From Aeromonas bivalvium (GTDB taxonomy: Bacteria > Pseudomonadota > Gammaproteobacteria > Enterobacterales > Aeromonadaceae), in the NCBI RefSeq assembly GCF_000819765.1, contig NZ_CDBT01000020.1:133805-182160 (forward strand): a DNA stretch of 48,356 bases, in the 5' to 3' direction. The position numbers and the translations under genes are program-made. The notes under the pieces were generated by a model, which did not search any database, was not told where the DNA came from, and saw only the letters and a list, made by a program, of their open reading frames with translations. This document shows positions 18,145 to 27,408 of this stretch, one piece after another (the first letter of the stretch is position 1; the number at the start of each line of letters is the position of its first letter).

Positions 18145-18164
18145 TATGCTCGTTTGCGCTCGTT
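18145..18164 (-). promoter_or_regulatory. GlpR-like operator, glpF side
   Basis: Read on the minus strand the site matches the GlpR operator consensus (WATKTTCGWTAWCGAACATW) at 14 of 20 positions, best in the right half CGAGCATA. It lies 109-128 bp upstream of glpF. Consensus is from memory of the E. coli literature. Confidence 0.5.
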
Positions 18165-18221
18165 GTCGGACGAAAGAGAAAATAAACCTTTCTCCTCTGT
18201 TCGCCACACCCCTCTGTTGGG

Positions 18222-18243
18222 AAATGTGGACAAGATCCCATTC
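18222..18243. promoter_or_regulatory. CRP-like binding site between glpF and glpT
   Basis: A 22-bp site with left half AAATGTGGACA and right half AGATCCCATTC matches the symmetric CRP consensus at 17 of 22 positions, including a nearly intact TGTG left core. CRP control of glpF and glpT is established in E. coli. Confidence 0.6.
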
Positions 18244-18367
18244 ATTGCTAAGAAAATGTGACGAAAGACGGTGTTGTCAAAGTGGTTTACCTCTTAGTGG
18301 TTAGCCTGTAGGCCGCGCCATTGCCGCCTGTCGTTCCGCCGACTTTCTGCTCATTTGTGCCCATCAA

Positions 18368-18385
18368 CTGTAATAAAACTGTAAT
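18368..18385 (+). promoter_or_regulatory. candidate PhoB box before glpT
   Basis: Two identical 7-bp direct repeats CTGTAAT separated by AAAA give the exact 11-bp period of a Pho box (consensus CTGTCAT-N4-CTGTCAT); 16 of 18 positions fit. It is 135 bp upstream of glpT. Confidence 0.55.
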
Positions 18386-18408
18386 ATTTTCGGTTTCATC
18401 ACAGATTG

Positions 18409-18428
18409 AATGTTCCAAAATGCGCATA
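18409..18428 (+). promoter_or_regulatory. GlpR-like operator, glpT side
   Basis: The 20-bp site beginning AATGTTCC and ending GCGCATA matches the GlpR operator consensus at about 15 of 20 positions. It lies about 91-111 bp before glpT. Confidence 0.5.
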
Positions 18429-18519
18429 ATAGGCTCGCTTACGAATCAGGTTGTTCTGATCGTGCATCCTGGACCGGATAACTTCCTCAACCCCATAACA
18501 ACAAGACAAGGACACTAAG

Positions 18520-19875
18520 ATGCTTAGTTTGTTCAGGCCCGCGCCCCACATAGAGCGCCTGCCGGCCGACAAGGTGGACCCCTTCTACAAGCGCATGCGC
18601 TGGCAGATGTTTTTCGGGATCTTCCTCGGCTACGCCGGTTACTACCTGGTGCGCAAGAACTTCAGTCTGGCCATGCCCTATCTGGTGGAGCAGGGCTTCT
18701 CCCGCGGCGATCTGGGCCTGGCCCTGTCCGGGGTCTCCATCGCCTATGGCCTCTCCAAGTTCCTGATGGGCAACGTCTCCGACCGATCCAATGCCCGTTA
18801 CTTCCTCTCCGCCGGTCTGCTGCTCTCGGCCGGCATCATGTTCATGATGGGCACCATGCACTGGGCGACCTCCAGCATTGCCATCATGTTCGTGCTCTTG
18901 TTCCTCAACGGCTGGGTGCAGGGCATGGGTTGGCCCCCCTGCGGTCGCACCATGGTGCACTGGTGGTCACAAAAGGAGCGGGGCGAGATCGTCTCGGTCT
19001 GGAACGTGGCCCACAACGTGGGTGGCGGCATGATAGGCCCGCTGTTCATCCTCGGCATGGGCTGGTTCAACGACTGGCGCAGCGCCTTCTACGTGCCGGC
19101 GGCGGCCGCCGCGGCCATTGCGGTGATCATCTTCTTCGTGATGCGCGATACCCCGCAATCGGTCGGCCTGCCTCCCATCGAGGAGTACAAGGACGATTAC
19201 CCCAAGGATTACAACGAAAGCCACGAGCAGGAGTTCTCCGCCAAGGAGATCTTCATGAAGTACGTGTTTCGCAACAAGCTGCTGTGGTACATCGCCATCG
19301 CCAACGCCTTCGTCTACCTCATTCGCTACGGCGTGCTGGACTGGGCCCCGACCTATCTGAAAGAGGCCAAGGACTTCAGCGTGGATCACTCCTCCTGGGC
19401 CTACTTCCTCTATGAGTGGGCGGGTATCCCGGGCACCCTGCTGTGCGGCTGGATCTCGGACAAGCTGTTCCAGGGTCGCCGTGCCCCGGCCGGTATCCTG
19501 TTCATGGTGCTGGTGACCCTCTCAGTGCTGGTCTACTGGTTCAACCCGGCAGGCAACCCGACCGTGGACATGATGGCCCTGATTGCCATCGGCTTCCTCA
19601 TCTACGGCCCCGTCATGCTGATCGGTCTCTACGCCCTGGAGCTGGCGCCCAAGAAGGCGGCCGGTACCGCGGCAGGCTTCACCGGCCTGTTCGGTTACCT
19701 GGGCGGCGCCGTGGCGGCCAACGCCATGCTGGGCTACACGGTCGACCACTTCGGCTGGGACGGTGGCTTCCTGGTATTGACCGTTTCCTGCGTGCTCTCC
19801 ATCGTGCTGCTGGCCATGACCCTCAAGCACGAAAACATCGCAGTGGCAGCCAAGGCGGCCGCCAATAAGGCATAA
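18520..19875 (+). CDS. glpT: sn-glycerol-3-phosphate : phosphate antiporter
   Basis: A 451-residue MFS antiporter of the organophosphate:phosphate family, the usual length. Seen are the opening [20 protein letters not shown], where the second Arg/Lys region contributes substrate phosphate binding, and [25 protein letters not shown], the family signature. It exchanges external glycerol-3-phosphate for internal phosphate across the inner membrane. AAGGA lies before ATG 18520. It is followed by a strong terminator, so glpT is probably monocistronic and glpQ is separate (unlike E. coli glpTQ). Confidence 0.96.
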   Translation: MLSLFRPAPHIERLPADKVDPFYKRMRWQMFFGIFLGYAGYYLVRKNFSLAMPYLVEQGFSRGDLGLALSGVSIAYGLSKFLMGNVSDRSNARYFLSAGLLLSAGIMFMMGTMHWATSSIAIMFVLLFLNGWVQGMGWPPCGRTMVHWWSQKERGEIVSVWNVAHNVGGGMIGPLFILGMGWFNDWRSAFYVPAAAAAAIAVIIFFVMRDTPQSVGLPPIEEYKDDYPKDYNESHEQEFSAKEIFMKYVFRNKLLWYIAIANAFVYLIRYGVLDWAPTYLKEAKDFSVDHSSWAYFLYEWAGIPGTLLCGWISDKLFQGRRAPAGILFMVLVTLSVLVYWFNPAGNPTVDMMALIAIGFLIYGPVMLIGLYALELAPKKAAGTAAGFTGLFGYLGGAVAANAMLGYTVDHFGWDGGFLVLTVSCVLSIVLLAMTLKHENIAVAAKAAANKA

Positions 19876-19923
19876 AACGTGATCCTGACCTTATTGATCC
19901 GAAAGGGGATAAGGTAAACTCCA

Positions 19924-19954
19924 AAAGGCCCCGCATCTGCCGGGGCCTTTTTTT
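19924..19954 (+). terminator. rho-independent terminator after glpT
   Basis: Stem AAAGGCCCCG / CGGGGCCTTT, 7-base loop, T run through 19954. It lies 49 bases after the glpT stop and before glpR. Confidence 0.9.
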
Positions 19955-19976
19955 GTTTCATCATCGGAGTACACAC

Positions 19977-20735
19977 GTGAAGCAAACCCAACGACATCTG
20001 GAGATATTGGACGTCCTGACGCGGCAGGGATTTGTCTCGACGGAAGATCTGGTGAGTCATTTCGACGTCAGCCCCCAGACCATTCGCCGGGATCTGAACG
20101 ATCTCGCCGAGCAGAACAAGATACGGCGCCATCATGGCGGTGCCTCATTGCATTCGAGTACCGTCAATACCGCCTACAGTGCCCGCAAGGTGATGCAGCT
20201 CAAGGAGAAGGAGCGTATCGCCCGGGAAGTGGCCGCCAACATTCCCGACGGCTCGTCGCTCTTCATCGACATCGGCACCACCACGGAGGCCATCGCCCGG
20301 GCCCTGCTGGACCACAGGGAGCTGCGCATCGTCACCAACAACCTCAACGTGGCCAGCATTCTGACCGCCAAGGATGACTTCACCGTCATCATCGCCGGTG
20401 GCGAGATCCGCAACCGGGATGGCGGCATCGTCGGCGAGGCGACCCGGGACTTCATCGGTCAGTTTCGCATGGACTATGGCGTCATCGGCATCTCCGGCAT
20501 CGATGGCGACGGCTCCCTGCTCGATTTCGACTATCACGAGGTGAAGATAGCCCAGGCCATCATCGCCCACTCCCGTCAGGTGTTTCTGGCCGCCGACCAT
20601 ACCAAGTTTGGCCGCAACGCCATGGTCAACCTGGGCCACCTCAATCAGGTCCACGCCCTGTTCACCGACCAGTCCCCTCCCGAGAAGCTGATGCGCATCA
20701 TGGCCCAGCACCAGATCGCCTGCCATATCTGCTGA
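19977..20735 (+). CDS. glpR: glycerol-3-phosphate regulon repressor (DeoR family)
   Basis: A 252-residue DeoR-family repressor, the E. coli GlpR length. N-terminal HTH (GFVSTEDLVSHFDVSPQTIRRDLNDLAEQ) and C-terminal sugar-phosphate-sensing domain with FIDIGTTTEAIA and TNNLNVASIL. Start GTG 19977 is used, giving (M)KQTQRH as in other GlpR proteins, with GGAG 7 bases before; the longer ATG 19953 frame extends back into the terminator. It represses glp operons until glycerol-3-phosphate binds. Operators are found upstream of glpF, glpT and glpD. Confidence 0.95.
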   Translation: MKQTQRHLEILDVLTRQGFVSTEDLVSHFDVSPQTIRRDLNDLAEQNKIRRHHGGASLHSSTVNTAYSARKVMQLKEKERIAREVAANIPDGSSLFIDIGTTTEAIARALLDHRELRIVTNNLNVASILTAKDDFTVIIAGGEIRNRDGGIVGEATRDFIGQFRMDYGVIGISGIDGDGSLLDFDYHEVKIAQAIIAHSRQVFLAADHTKFGRNAMVNLGHLNQVHALFTDQSPPEKLMRIMAQHQIACHIC

Positions 20736-21091
20736 TGACGCCAGTGTCCCCTTCTTACTGACGTCCCTCGGCTTCCCTTTGGCCGCCCCTCGGCGGCCTG
20801 ATGCTTCGCTACCTTCCTTCCGTCCCGCGCCGGGTCTCGGCCTTAGTCCCGGTCACTGTCATCAAGCCGCCATCCTGCCGTCATGGCCCCCTGCCAATAC
20901 AGAGCACACGACCTTGCCGCGCCAGTGGGGCTGGCAGGGAGGGCGGGGCAGAGGCGCCTTTTTCGACGACGTCCTCTATCTCGATCACACTTTCTTCATG
21001 AAATGTTCGTTTATCGCTTTTTAATGCTCTAATATGAGCGAAATAAAACATTGCCACGTTGGCGAACGCAAAAATAAGAAAGTAGGTGAAC
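20736..21091. other. spacer between glpR and glpD
   Basis: A 356-bp spacer. A GGCCGCC/GGCGGCC hairpin at 20781-20798 may end glpR. The middle is C-rich and shows no gene. Near 20981 is the CRP right half-site GATCACA, then the AT-rich glpD control region with several GlpR-like sites. Confidence 0.7.
20781..20798 (+). terminator. weak hairpin after glpR
   Basis: Arms GGCCGCC / GGCGGCC with a 4-base loop, 46 bases after the glpR stop. There is no U run, so the terminator call is tentative. Confidence 0.35.
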
Positions 21092-21104
21092 ATGAGCGAA
21101 CATT
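21002..21104 (+). promoter_or_regulatory. glpD operator region with multiple GlpR-like sites
   Basis: Site 1 at 21002-21021 has a perfect left half (AATGTTCG); site 2 at 21023-21042 is AATGCTC-TAATAT-GAGCGAA; site 3 at 21085-21104 has a perfect right half (CGAACATT) and overlaps the glpD start codon. An array extending into the coding region is typical of glpD. Confidence 0.5.
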
Positions 21105-22579
21105 ATGATCTGGTCGTCGTCGGTGGCGGCATCAATGGGGTCGGCATCGCGGCCGATGCGGCGGGTCGTGGCCTGAAAGTCGGTCTGTTCGAGGCTCATG
21201 ATCTCGCCTCGGCGACCTCGTCCAACTCCAGCAAGCTGATCCACGGTGGCTTGCGCTATCTCGAGCATTACGAGTTCAGGCTGGTGAAAGAGGCCCTGGC
21301 TGAGCGGGAAGTGCTGCTCGCCATGGCGCCGCACATCGCCCGCCCCATGCGTTTTCGCCTGCCCCATCGCCCACACCTGCGCCCGGCCTGGATGATCCGC
21401 GCCGGTCTCTTCCTCTATGACAACCTGGCCAAGCGCGACAAGCTCAAGGGCAGCTGTGGCGTTCGCCTCCTGCCCCAGGATGGCCTGGTTGCCGGGATCG
21501 ACAAGGGATTCGAGTATTCGGATGCCTGGGTCGACGACGCCCGTCTGGTGGTACTCAATGCCATGATGGCCCGCAGCAAGGGGGCCCATGTGCAGACCCG
21601 CACCCGCTGCGTCAAGGCAGAGCGTGGCGACAAGCAGTGGACCCTGACCCTGGAGCGGGAAGGGGGAGAGCGCTTCACCGTCACCTGCAAGGGACTGGTG
21701 AACGCGGCGGGCCCCTGGGTCAAGACCTTCTATGACGAGGGGATCCACGAAAAATCCCCCCGCGGCATTCGCCTCATCAAGGGCAGCCACATCATAGTGC
21801 CGCGCATTCACGAGCGCGAAGAGGCCTATATCCTGCAAAACGAGGATCATCGCATCGTCTTCGTCATCCCCTACCAGCAGGATTACTCCCTCATCGGCAC
21901 CACGGACGTGGAGCACAAGGGCAGCGCCCGGGACGCCCACATCAGCGATGCGGAGGTGAACTATCTGTGCAACGTGGTCAATGCCCACTTCACCCGCAAG
22001 ATAGCCCCCAAAGACGTGGTCTGGACCTACTCGGGCGTGAGACCGCTGTGCGATGACGAGTCCGATTCCCCCCAGGCGGTGACCCGGGACTATACCCTGG
22101 AACTCTCCGGCGACGCCGACGGGGCACCGCTTTTGTCGGTGTTTGGCGGCAAGCTCACCACCTACCGCAAGCTGGCCCAGGCGGCATGCCACAAGCTCAA
22201 GCCCTGGTTCAGCCAGATGGGAGAGGACTGGACCGCCACCAGCCGGCTGCCCGGCGGCGAATTCGATTGCAGCACCCAGGAGCTGGCCCGGGCCTACAGG
22301 CTCGAGTTTGACTGGCTGGACGAACGCAGTGCCCAGCGCATCAGCGAGGCCTACGGCAGCCAGGCCCGCCTCTGGCTGCAACAGGAGCGGGGCGAGCACT
22401 TTGGTGCCGGTCTGTACGAATCCGAGGTGCGCTACCTGCTGGAGTGTGAATGGGCCCACGGCCTGGAAGACATACTATGGCGCCGCAGCAAGCTGGGGCT
22501 GCGCCTGAGCGCGGCCGAGCAGGCCCGGCTGCAAGCCTGGCTCGAGCAGTATCATCACGCCTTGCCCCAGGCCATGTGA
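21092..22579 (+). CDS. glpD: aerobic glycerol-3-phosphate dehydrogenase
   Basis: A 495-residue flavoprotein. The FAD dinucleotide-binding motif VVVGGGINGVGIAADAAGRG opens the protein, and GLVNAAGPWV and FGGKLTTYRKLAQ are conserved FAD/substrate segments. It oxidises glycerol-3-phosphate to dihydroxyacetone phosphate at the inner membrane and reduces ubiquinone. ATG 21092 follows AGGTG; a GTG two codons earlier is possible. It sits behind GlpR-like sites and is followed by a long palindrome and then glpQ. Confidence 0.96.
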   Translation: MSEHYDLVVVGGGINGVGIAADAAGRGLKVGLFEAHDLASATSSNSSKLIHGGLRYLEHYEFRLVKEALAEREVLLAMAPHIARPMRFRLPHRPHLRPAWMIRAGLFLYDNLAKRDKLKGSCGVRLLPQDGLVAGIDKGFEYSDAWVDDARLVVLNAMMARSKGAHVQTRTRCVKAERGDKQWTLTLEREGGERFTVTCKGLVNAAGPWVKTFYDEGIHEKSPRGIRLIKGSHIIVPRIHEREEAYILQNEDHRIVFVIPYQQDYSLIGTTDVEHKGSARDAHISDAEVNYLCNVVNAHFTRKIAPKDVVWTYSGVRPLCDDESDSPQAVTRDYTLELSGDADGAPLLSVFGGKLTTYRKLAQAACHKLKPWFSQMGEDWTATSRLPGGEFDCSTQELARAYRLEFDWLDERSAQRISEAYGSQARLWLQQERGEHFGAGLYESEVRYLLECEWAHGLEDILWRRSKLGLRLSAAEQARLQAWLEQYHHALPQAM

Positions 22580-22586
22580 CGACGAG

Positions 22587-22614
22587 GGGGATGAGGGGCA
22601 TGCCCCTCATCCCC
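22587..22614 (+). terminator. 28-bp perfect palindrome after glpD
   Basis: Arms GGGGATGAGGGGCA / TGCCCCTCATCCCC with no loop, 7 bases after the glpD stop. It would form a very stable hairpin but lacks a U run, so it could stabilise mRNA or terminate poorly. Confidence 0.5.
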
Positions 22615-22747
22615 GGCAGTGTGGCCGCCTGGGCTGTCATCATCTGCCCGTCATCTTTTTCCCATATAAAAAGAATCTACCCCAGCCCCCGTCTACCTCC
22701 GGGGCTGGCGGTCTGACCGACCCTTCAAAACAACAAGAGCATCCAAG

Positions 22748-23827
22748 ATGAAATCATTTGCCATCCCCCTGCTTGCCCTCTCCCTCGGCGCCGCTCTCTC
22801 TGTGCCTGCCCTGGCCGCCGATGAAGGCAAGATTGTGATCGCCCACCGCGGCGCCTCCGGCTACCTGCCCGAGCACACCCTGGCATCCAAGGCCCTGGCC
22901 TATGGCATGGGCGTCGACTATCTGGAGCAGGATCTGGTGATGACCAAGGATGACCAGCTGGTAGTGATGCACGATCACTTCCTCGACGGCATCACGGACG
23001 TGGCGACGCGCTTCCCCGGCCGGGCCCGCGCCGATGGTCGTTACTATGTGGTGGACTTCACCCTGGCCGAGGTGCGCTCCCTGCGCATGACGGAGCCGTT
23101 CCAGCTGGTGGACGGCAAGCAGGTGCCCGTCTATCCGGCCCGCTTCCCCCTGTGGCAGTCGGATTTTCGCATCCACACCTTCCAGGAAGAGATAGAGATG
23201 ATCCAGGGGCTCAACAAGAGCACCGGCAAGCACATCGGCATCTACCCGGAGATAAAAGCCCCCTGGCTGTTCCGCCACGAAGGCAAGGACATCTCCAAGG
23301 CGGTGCTGACCGTGCTCAAGCAATACGGCTACACCAGTAAAGAGAGCAAGATCTACCTGCAGAGCTTCGACGCCGATGAGCTCAAGCGCATCGACACCGA
23401 GCTGATGCCAGCCATGGGGATGGATCTGAAACTGGTGCAGCTGATGGCCGAAACCGACTGGCACGAGACCATGGTCTACGACGCCAAGGGCCAGGCGACC
23501 CCCTATGACTACGACTGGATGTTCAAGCCGGGCGCCATGAAGACCATCGCCAGCTATGCCGAGGGGATTGGCCCCTGGAAGCCCATGGTGGTGACCGAGC
23601 CGGGTACCCAGGGCAAGCCTGTCATCACCGCCATGGTGAAGGAAGCCCACGCCGCCGGCCTCAAGGTGCATCCTTATACCTTCCGCCAGGACGAGGGTCA
23701 GATCCCGGCCTATGCCAAGGATTTCACCGACCTGCTCAACATCTTCCTCTATCAGGCGGATGTGGACGGCGTGTTCAGCGACTTCCCGGACAAGGCGGTG
23801 GAGGTCATCAAGGCCCACGGCAAATAA
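22748..23827 (+). CDS. glpQ: periplasmic glycerophosphodiester phosphodiesterase
   Basis: A 359-residue protein with a signal peptide (MKSFAIPLLALSLGAALSVPALA then ADEG). The GDPD motif IAHRGASGYLPEHT supplies the first catalytic His and Glu; DYLEQDLVMTKDDQLVVMHDHFLD supplies Glu, Asp and the second His. It releases glycerol-3-phosphate from phospholipid-derived glycerophosphodiesters in the periplasm, feeding GlpT. It is 168 bp after glpD and ends with a strong terminator. Confidence 0.95.
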   Translation: MKSFAIPLLALSLGAALSVPALAADEGKIVIAHRGASGYLPEHTLASKALAYGMGVDYLEQDLVMTKDDQLVVMHDHFLDGITDVATRFPGRARADGRYYVVDFTLAEVRSLRMTEPFQLVDGKQVPVYPARFPLWQSDFRIHTFQEEIEMIQGLNKSTGKHIGIYPEIKAPWLFRHEGKDISKAVLTVLKQYGYTSKESKIYLQSFDADELKRIDTELMPAMGMDLKLVQLMAETDWHETMVYDAKGQATPYDYDWMFKPGAMKTIASYAEGIGPWKPMVVTEPGTQGKPVITAMVKEAHAAGLKVHPYTFRQDEGQIPAYAKDFTDLLNIFLYQADVDGVFSDFPDKAVEVIKAHGK

Positions 23828-23852
23828 TAAAAGAAGAGCAACACGGGAGTGC

Positions 23853-23879
23853 AAGCGGGGCCAGGTGCCCCGCTTTTTT
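23853..23879 (+). terminator. rho-independent terminator after glpQ
   Basis: Stem AAGCGGGGC / GCCCCGCTT with a 5-base loop and a T run, 25 bases after the stop codon. Confidence 0.9.
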
Positions 23880-24042
23880 GTGCCCGGGGTCGCCACCCGG
23901 AGGGGGCTGGGGGAGAGAGGGATGAGGTTGAAGGTGGAGGGTGTAATTATTTATTTACGAAATGGTGCTGTTCTGGCCCTGCCAACCGCTACATTCTGGT
24001 GGTGAATACCGGCGTGCTTGGTCATTTATCCATCTGATAGCG

Positions 24043-24061
24043 TGTAAAGACGCTGTTTTCA
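24043..24061 (+). promoter_or_regulatory. weak TyrR-box-like sequence
   Basis: TGTAAA, 7 bases, TTTTCA: resembles the TyrR box TGTAAA-N6-TTTACA, but the spacing is one base too long and the right half has one mismatch. It could act as an upstream weak box. Confidence 0.35.
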
Positions 24062-24121
24062 CTTGATTGTTTGTTTTTCCTTGGTAAGGTGGGGGCGGTT
24101 GCGTAACGAAGTGCTGACTTG

Positions 24122-24162
24122 TGTAAACAAAAATGAACAGTTGGTGCTGTTGGCTTTAATAC
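24122..24162 (+). promoter_or_regulatory. aroF promoter overlapped by TyrR box
   Basis: TGTAAA (24122-24127), 6 bases, TGAACA (24134-24139) resembles the TyrR box with a perfect left half. TGAACA could also be the -35, followed after 17 bp by TAATAC (24157-24162). Repression by TyrR with tyrosine would block this promoter. Confidence 0.5.
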
Positions 24163-24180
24163 AGTAGAGAGAATGAGAAG

Positions 24181-25254
24181 ATGCAAAGAGATCCCCTGAA
24201 CAACATCCATATCCAGTCCGAACAAGTGATGATCACGCCTGCCCAGCTCAAGGAGAAACTGCCCATCTCCGATCGTGCCCTGGCATTCGTGCAAGGGGCC
24301 CGCAATACCATAGCCGACATCATCCATCGTCGCGATCACCGTCTGCTGGTGATCTGTGGTCCCTGCTCCATCCACGACATGGACGCCGCCAAAGAGTACG
24401 CAACCAGACTCAAAGCGCTGCATGACGCCTATCAGGACTCTCTCTACATTGTCATGCGGGTCTACTTTGAGAAGCCGCGCACCACGGTCGGCTGGAAGGG
24501 CTTTATCAACGACCCGAACCTGGATGGCACCTTCGACGTGGAGCTGGGACTGCACCGCGCCCGGGAGCTGCTCTGCTGGCTGGCCGAGCTGGAGTTGCCG
24601 CTCGCGACCGAGGCGCTGGATCCCATCAGCCCCCAATACCTGGCTGAGCTCTTCTCCTGGTCGGCCATCGGCGCCCGCACCACCGAATCCCAGACCCACA
24701 GGGAGATGGCCTCCGGTCTCTCCATGCCGGTGGGCTTCAAGAATGGCACCGACGGCAACCTGGGCACCGCCATCAATGCGCTGCAGGCGGCCTCCAGCCC
24801 CCACGCCTTCATGGGGATCAACCAGCAGGGCCAGGTCGCGCTGCTGCAGACCCAGGGCAACCCGGATGGCCACGTGATCCTGCGCGGCGGTAAGCACCCG
24901 AACTACGACTCGGTCAATGTGTCCCTGGCGGAAGAGGCGCTGGAAAAGGCGGGTCTGCTGCCCGGCCTGGTGGTGGATTGCAGCCACGGCAACTCCAGCA
25001 AGGATCACCGTCTGCAACCCAAGGTGGCGGACAACGTCATCCACCAGATCCAGGAGGGCAACCGCTCCATCATAGGGGTAATGCTCGAATCCAACCTGTT
25101 TGAAGGCAACCAGTCCAGCGAGCAGCCCAAGTGCGACATGCGCTACGGGGTCTCCATCACAGATGCCTGCATCGACTGGGAGACCACGGATGCGCTGCTG
25201 GCCCGCTGCCACAGCCAGCTGGCGGCGCCGCTCAAGGGCAGAACTGGGCGTTAA
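24181..25254 (+). CDS. aroF: 3-deoxy-7-phosphoheptulonate (DAHP) synthase, tyrosine-type
   Basis: A 357-residue class I DAHP synthase. Seen are CGPCSIHD (metal Cys and phosphoenolpyruvate site), [12 protein letters not shown], the invariant [19 protein letters not shown], and [12 protein letters not shown] (metal His). The N-terminus [10 protein letters not shown] resembles the tyrosine-sensitive AroF isoenzyme, and it is 71 bp before tyrA with TyrR-like boxes upstream, which supports that call. It condenses phosphoenolpyruvate with erythrose-4-phosphate to start the shikimate pathway. AroG/H cannot be fully excluded by sequence alone. Confidence 0.93.
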   Translation: MQRDPLNNIHIQSEQVMITPAQLKEKLPISDRALAFVQGARNTIADIIHRRDHRLLVICGPCSIHDMDAAKEYATRLKALHDAYQDSLYIVMRVYFEKPRTTVGWKGFINDPNLDGTFDVELGLHRARELLCWLAELELPLATEALDPISPQYLAELFSWSAIGARTTESQTHREMASGLSMPVGFKNGTDGNLGTAINALQAASSPHAFMGINQQGQVALLQTQGNPDGHVILRGGKHPNYDSVNVSLAEEALEKAGLLPGLVVDCSHGNSSKDHRLQPKVADNVIHQIQEGNRSIIGVMLESNLFEGNQSSEQPKCDMRYGVSITDACIDWETTDALLARCHSQLAAPLKGRTGR

Positions 25255-25325
25255 GCCGTGGTATCTTGTCACAACGTATTGATTCACATGGCGTCGCTTG
25301 CGGGCGGCGCCGGCAGGGACTGGAT

Positions 25326-26465
25326 ATGGCACAAGAGTTGAACGCCCTCAGGGACAAGATAGATGCGGTGGACAAGCAGTTGCTCGATCTGCTGGCCGCC
25401 CGTCTGGCCCTGGTGGGGGAAGTGGGCGAGGTGAAGAGCCGCCACGGTCTGCCCATCTATGCACCGGATCGGGAGGCGAGCATGCTGGCCCGCCGCCGGG
25501 AAGAAGCCGAGCGCCTCGGGGTGCCCGGGGATCTCATCGAGGACGTGTTGCGCCGGGTGATGCGCGAATCCTATATCCTCGAATCGACCAGCGACAAGGA
25601 ACACCACTTCAAGTGCATGAAGCCGGATCTGGGCAAGGTGGTGATCATAGGGGGCCAGGGTCAGCTTGGCCGTCTGTTCGGCAACCTGTTCAGCCTCTCG
25701 GGCTACCGGGTCGAGACCCTGGAGCAGGCCGACTGGCCCAGGGCCGACGACATCCTGGCCGATGCGGGGCTGGTGATGGTGGCCGTGCCCATCGACGTCA
25801 CCTGCCAGGTGATCGATCGGCTTGGCAAGCTGCCTGCGGATTGCCTGCTGGTGGATGTAACCAGCGTGAAAGCGGCGCCACTCGAGCACATGCTGGCGGT
25901 GCACCAAGGGCCTGTGCTGGGGCTGCACCCCATGTTCGGGCCGGACGTGGCGAGCCTGGCCAAGCAGGTGATCGTCTGCTGCCAGGGCCGTGACGGCGCC
26001 GCCAGCCAGTGGCTGCTGGATCAGATGACCATCTGGGGCGCACGCCTGCAGCAGGTGGAGGCCAAGGCTCACGACGAGGCCATGACCCTCATTCAGGCGC
26101 TGCGCCACTTCGCCACCTTCGCCTACGGTTGGCATCTCTCCCGGGAGGGAGCGGATCTGGAGCGGCTGCTTAATCTAAGCTCGCCGATTTACCGGCTGGA
26201 GCTGGCCATGGTGGGGCGGCTGTTTGCCCAGGATCCCGAGCTTTATGCCGACATCATCCTCTCCTCCCCCCAGAATCTGGCCATGGTGCGCCGCTACTTC
26301 GAGCGCTTTGGCGAGGGGCTCCATCTGCTGGAGCAGGGGGACAGGGCAGGCTTCATCGCCGCGTTTCGCCAGGTGTCCGACTTCTTCGGTCCCCATGCGG
26401 ATCAGTTCCTGAAAGAGAGCCGTCTGCTGCTGGCCCAGGCCAACGACAGGCGCCACTACGGCTGA
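25326..26465 (+). CDS. tyrA: bifunctional chorismate mutase / prephenate dehydrogenase
   Basis: A 379-residue fusion. Residues about 1-90 form the AroQ-type chorismate mutase ([20 protein letters not shown] and [10 protein letters not shown]); the remainder is the NAD-dependent prephenate dehydrogenase, with [18 protein letters not shown] as nucleotide-binding loop and [14 protein letters not shown] in the catalytic domain. It converts chorismate to prephenate, then to 4-hydroxyphenylpyruvate for tyrosine synthesis. Start ATG 25326 has a weak site (CAGGGA). It is the second gene of the aroF-tyrA operon. Confidence 0.95.
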   Translation: MAQELNALRDKIDAVDKQLLDLLAARLALVGEVGEVKSRHGLPIYAPDREASMLARRREEAERLGVPGDLIEDVLRRVMRESYILESTSDKEHHFKCMKPDLGKVVIIGGQGQLGRLFGNLFSLSGYRVETLEQADWPRADDILADAGLVMVAVPIDVTCQVIDRLGKLPADCLLVDVTSVKAAPLEHMLAVHQGPVLGLHPMFGPDVASLAKQVIVCCQGRDGAASQWLLDQMTIWGARLQQVEAKAHDEAMTLIQALRHFATFAYGWHLSREGADLERLLNLSSPIYRLELAMVGRLFAQDPELYADIILSSPQNLAMVRRYFERFGEGLHLLEQGDRAGFIAAFRQVSDFFGPHADQFLKESRLLLAQANDRRHYG

Positions 26466-26483
26466 GGGCCGGTGAGCCGACAT

Positions 26484-26521
26484 AAAAAACAGCAGGGGCC
26501 CGCGGGCCCCTGCTGTTTTTT
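26484..26521. terminator. 38-bp perfect palindromic bidirectional terminator
   Basis: Arms begin AAAAAACAGCAGGGGCCCG and mirror exactly, giving A and T tracts on either side. It separates convergent tyrA and hdfR. Confidence 0.9.
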
Positions 26522-26529
26522 GGCACAGG

Positions 26530-27408
26530 TCAACCCTGTGGGGCCGGCAGGTAGAGCTCGGCACCGTCCCAGCCCAGGGGCAGGGTGAGCAGCTGATCGA
26601 TCAGCTCACGGCGATCGGATTTCTCCAGATAGGCGAGGTAAAGCGGACGGCGCAGGGGCTGGCCCCCTTCCACCAGATGCAGGCGACCCTGTTCCAGGAA
26701 GGGGGTCAGCATGCGCCTTGGCAGGTAGGCGGCGCCGCCGTTGGCCAGCACGAATTGCAGCGCCATGCTGGCGGAGCTTGAGTGCAGCACCGGGGTCTTC
26801 TGCAGGCTCTGCAACCGGCTCGGCTGAGGCTCGAAGCTGGTGCCCCAGTCGAGATGGATATGGGGCATCTGCATCAGGCTGTCGGCATTGGCGGCCGGGT
26901 CCCGGCTTACCAGCTCGAACACCAGCTCGCCGATGGGGTGCAGGGCTATCTCGTCGATCTTGGTCGGCTCGGAGAGCAGGGCCAAGTCCAGGGAGCGCTC
27001 CAGCAGCTGGCGGCAGAGGTGCTCGCGAGAGGCGGTCTCGAGCCGTACCGCCAGGCCCGGTGCCAGGGCATAGACATGGTTGAGCCAGTCGTTGAAATCC
27101 AGCTCCCAGAACACGGGAGGGGCGCCGATGGCGAGTTGCTGGCTGAAGCCGGGGGAGAGGGCCACGTCCTGCTTGGCGCGGCCCAGGGTGTGCAAGATGG
27201 CGTCGGCGTAAGGGAGCAGACGCTCACCGGAGGCGGTCAGCCTGATGTTGTTGCGATGGCGGGCAAACAGGCTGACCCCGAGTTGCTGCTCGAGCTGGCG
27301 GATGCGAAAGCTCACCGCCGACTGGGTCAGATAGAGATTCTCGGCGGCGCGGCCGAAGTGACGGGTCTTGCTGACTTCGATGAAGGTACGCAGCAGTTCG
27401 GTATCCAT
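26530..27408 (-). CDS. hdfR: LysR-family regulator HdfR
   Basis: A 292-residue LysR protein opening MDTELLRTFIEVSKTRHFGR, then AAENLYLTQSAVSFRIRQ and FARHRNNIRLTASG, a combination diagnostic of HdfR, followed by the effector domain. HdfR in E. coli represses flhDC and influences glutamate synthase. It overlaps the maoP stop by one base (TGATG), so translation is likely coupled. The C-terminal domain is more diverged than the HTH. Confidence 0.9.
   Translation of the reverse strand: MDTELLRTFIEVSKTRHFGRAAENLYLTQSAVSFRIRQLEQQLGVSLFARHRNNIRLTASGERLLPYADAILHTLGRAKQDVALSPGFSQQLAIGAPPVFWELDFNDWLNHVYALAPGLAVRLETASREHLCRQLLERSLDLALLSEPTKIDEIALHPIGELVFELVSRDPAANADSLMQMPHIHLDWGTSFEPQPSRLQSLQKTPVLHSSSASMALQFVLANGGAAYLPRRMLTPFLEQGRLHLVEGGQPLRRPLYLAYLEKSDRRELIDQLLTLPLGWDGAELYLPAPQG

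Larger units (their letters stand above)
18037..18519. other. glpF/glpT divergent control region
   Basis: A 483-bp AT-rich spacer between divergent glpF and glpT. It holds a GlpR-like site on the glpF side, a CRP-like site, a PhoB-box-like direct repeat and a GlpR-like site on the glpT side. No gene is seen in it. Confidence 0.8.
23880..24180. other. aroF control region
   Basis: A 300-bp spacer after the glpQ terminator. It becomes AT-rich near aroF and holds two TyrR-box-like sequences (24043-24061 and 24122-24139) and a promoter candidate. No gene is seen. Confidence 0.6.

Noticed and set aside
22634..22654. Possible Pho box upstream of glpQ (CTGTCAT and CCGTCAT)
   Set aside because: The repeats are 14 bp apart, not the 11 bp required for PhoB.
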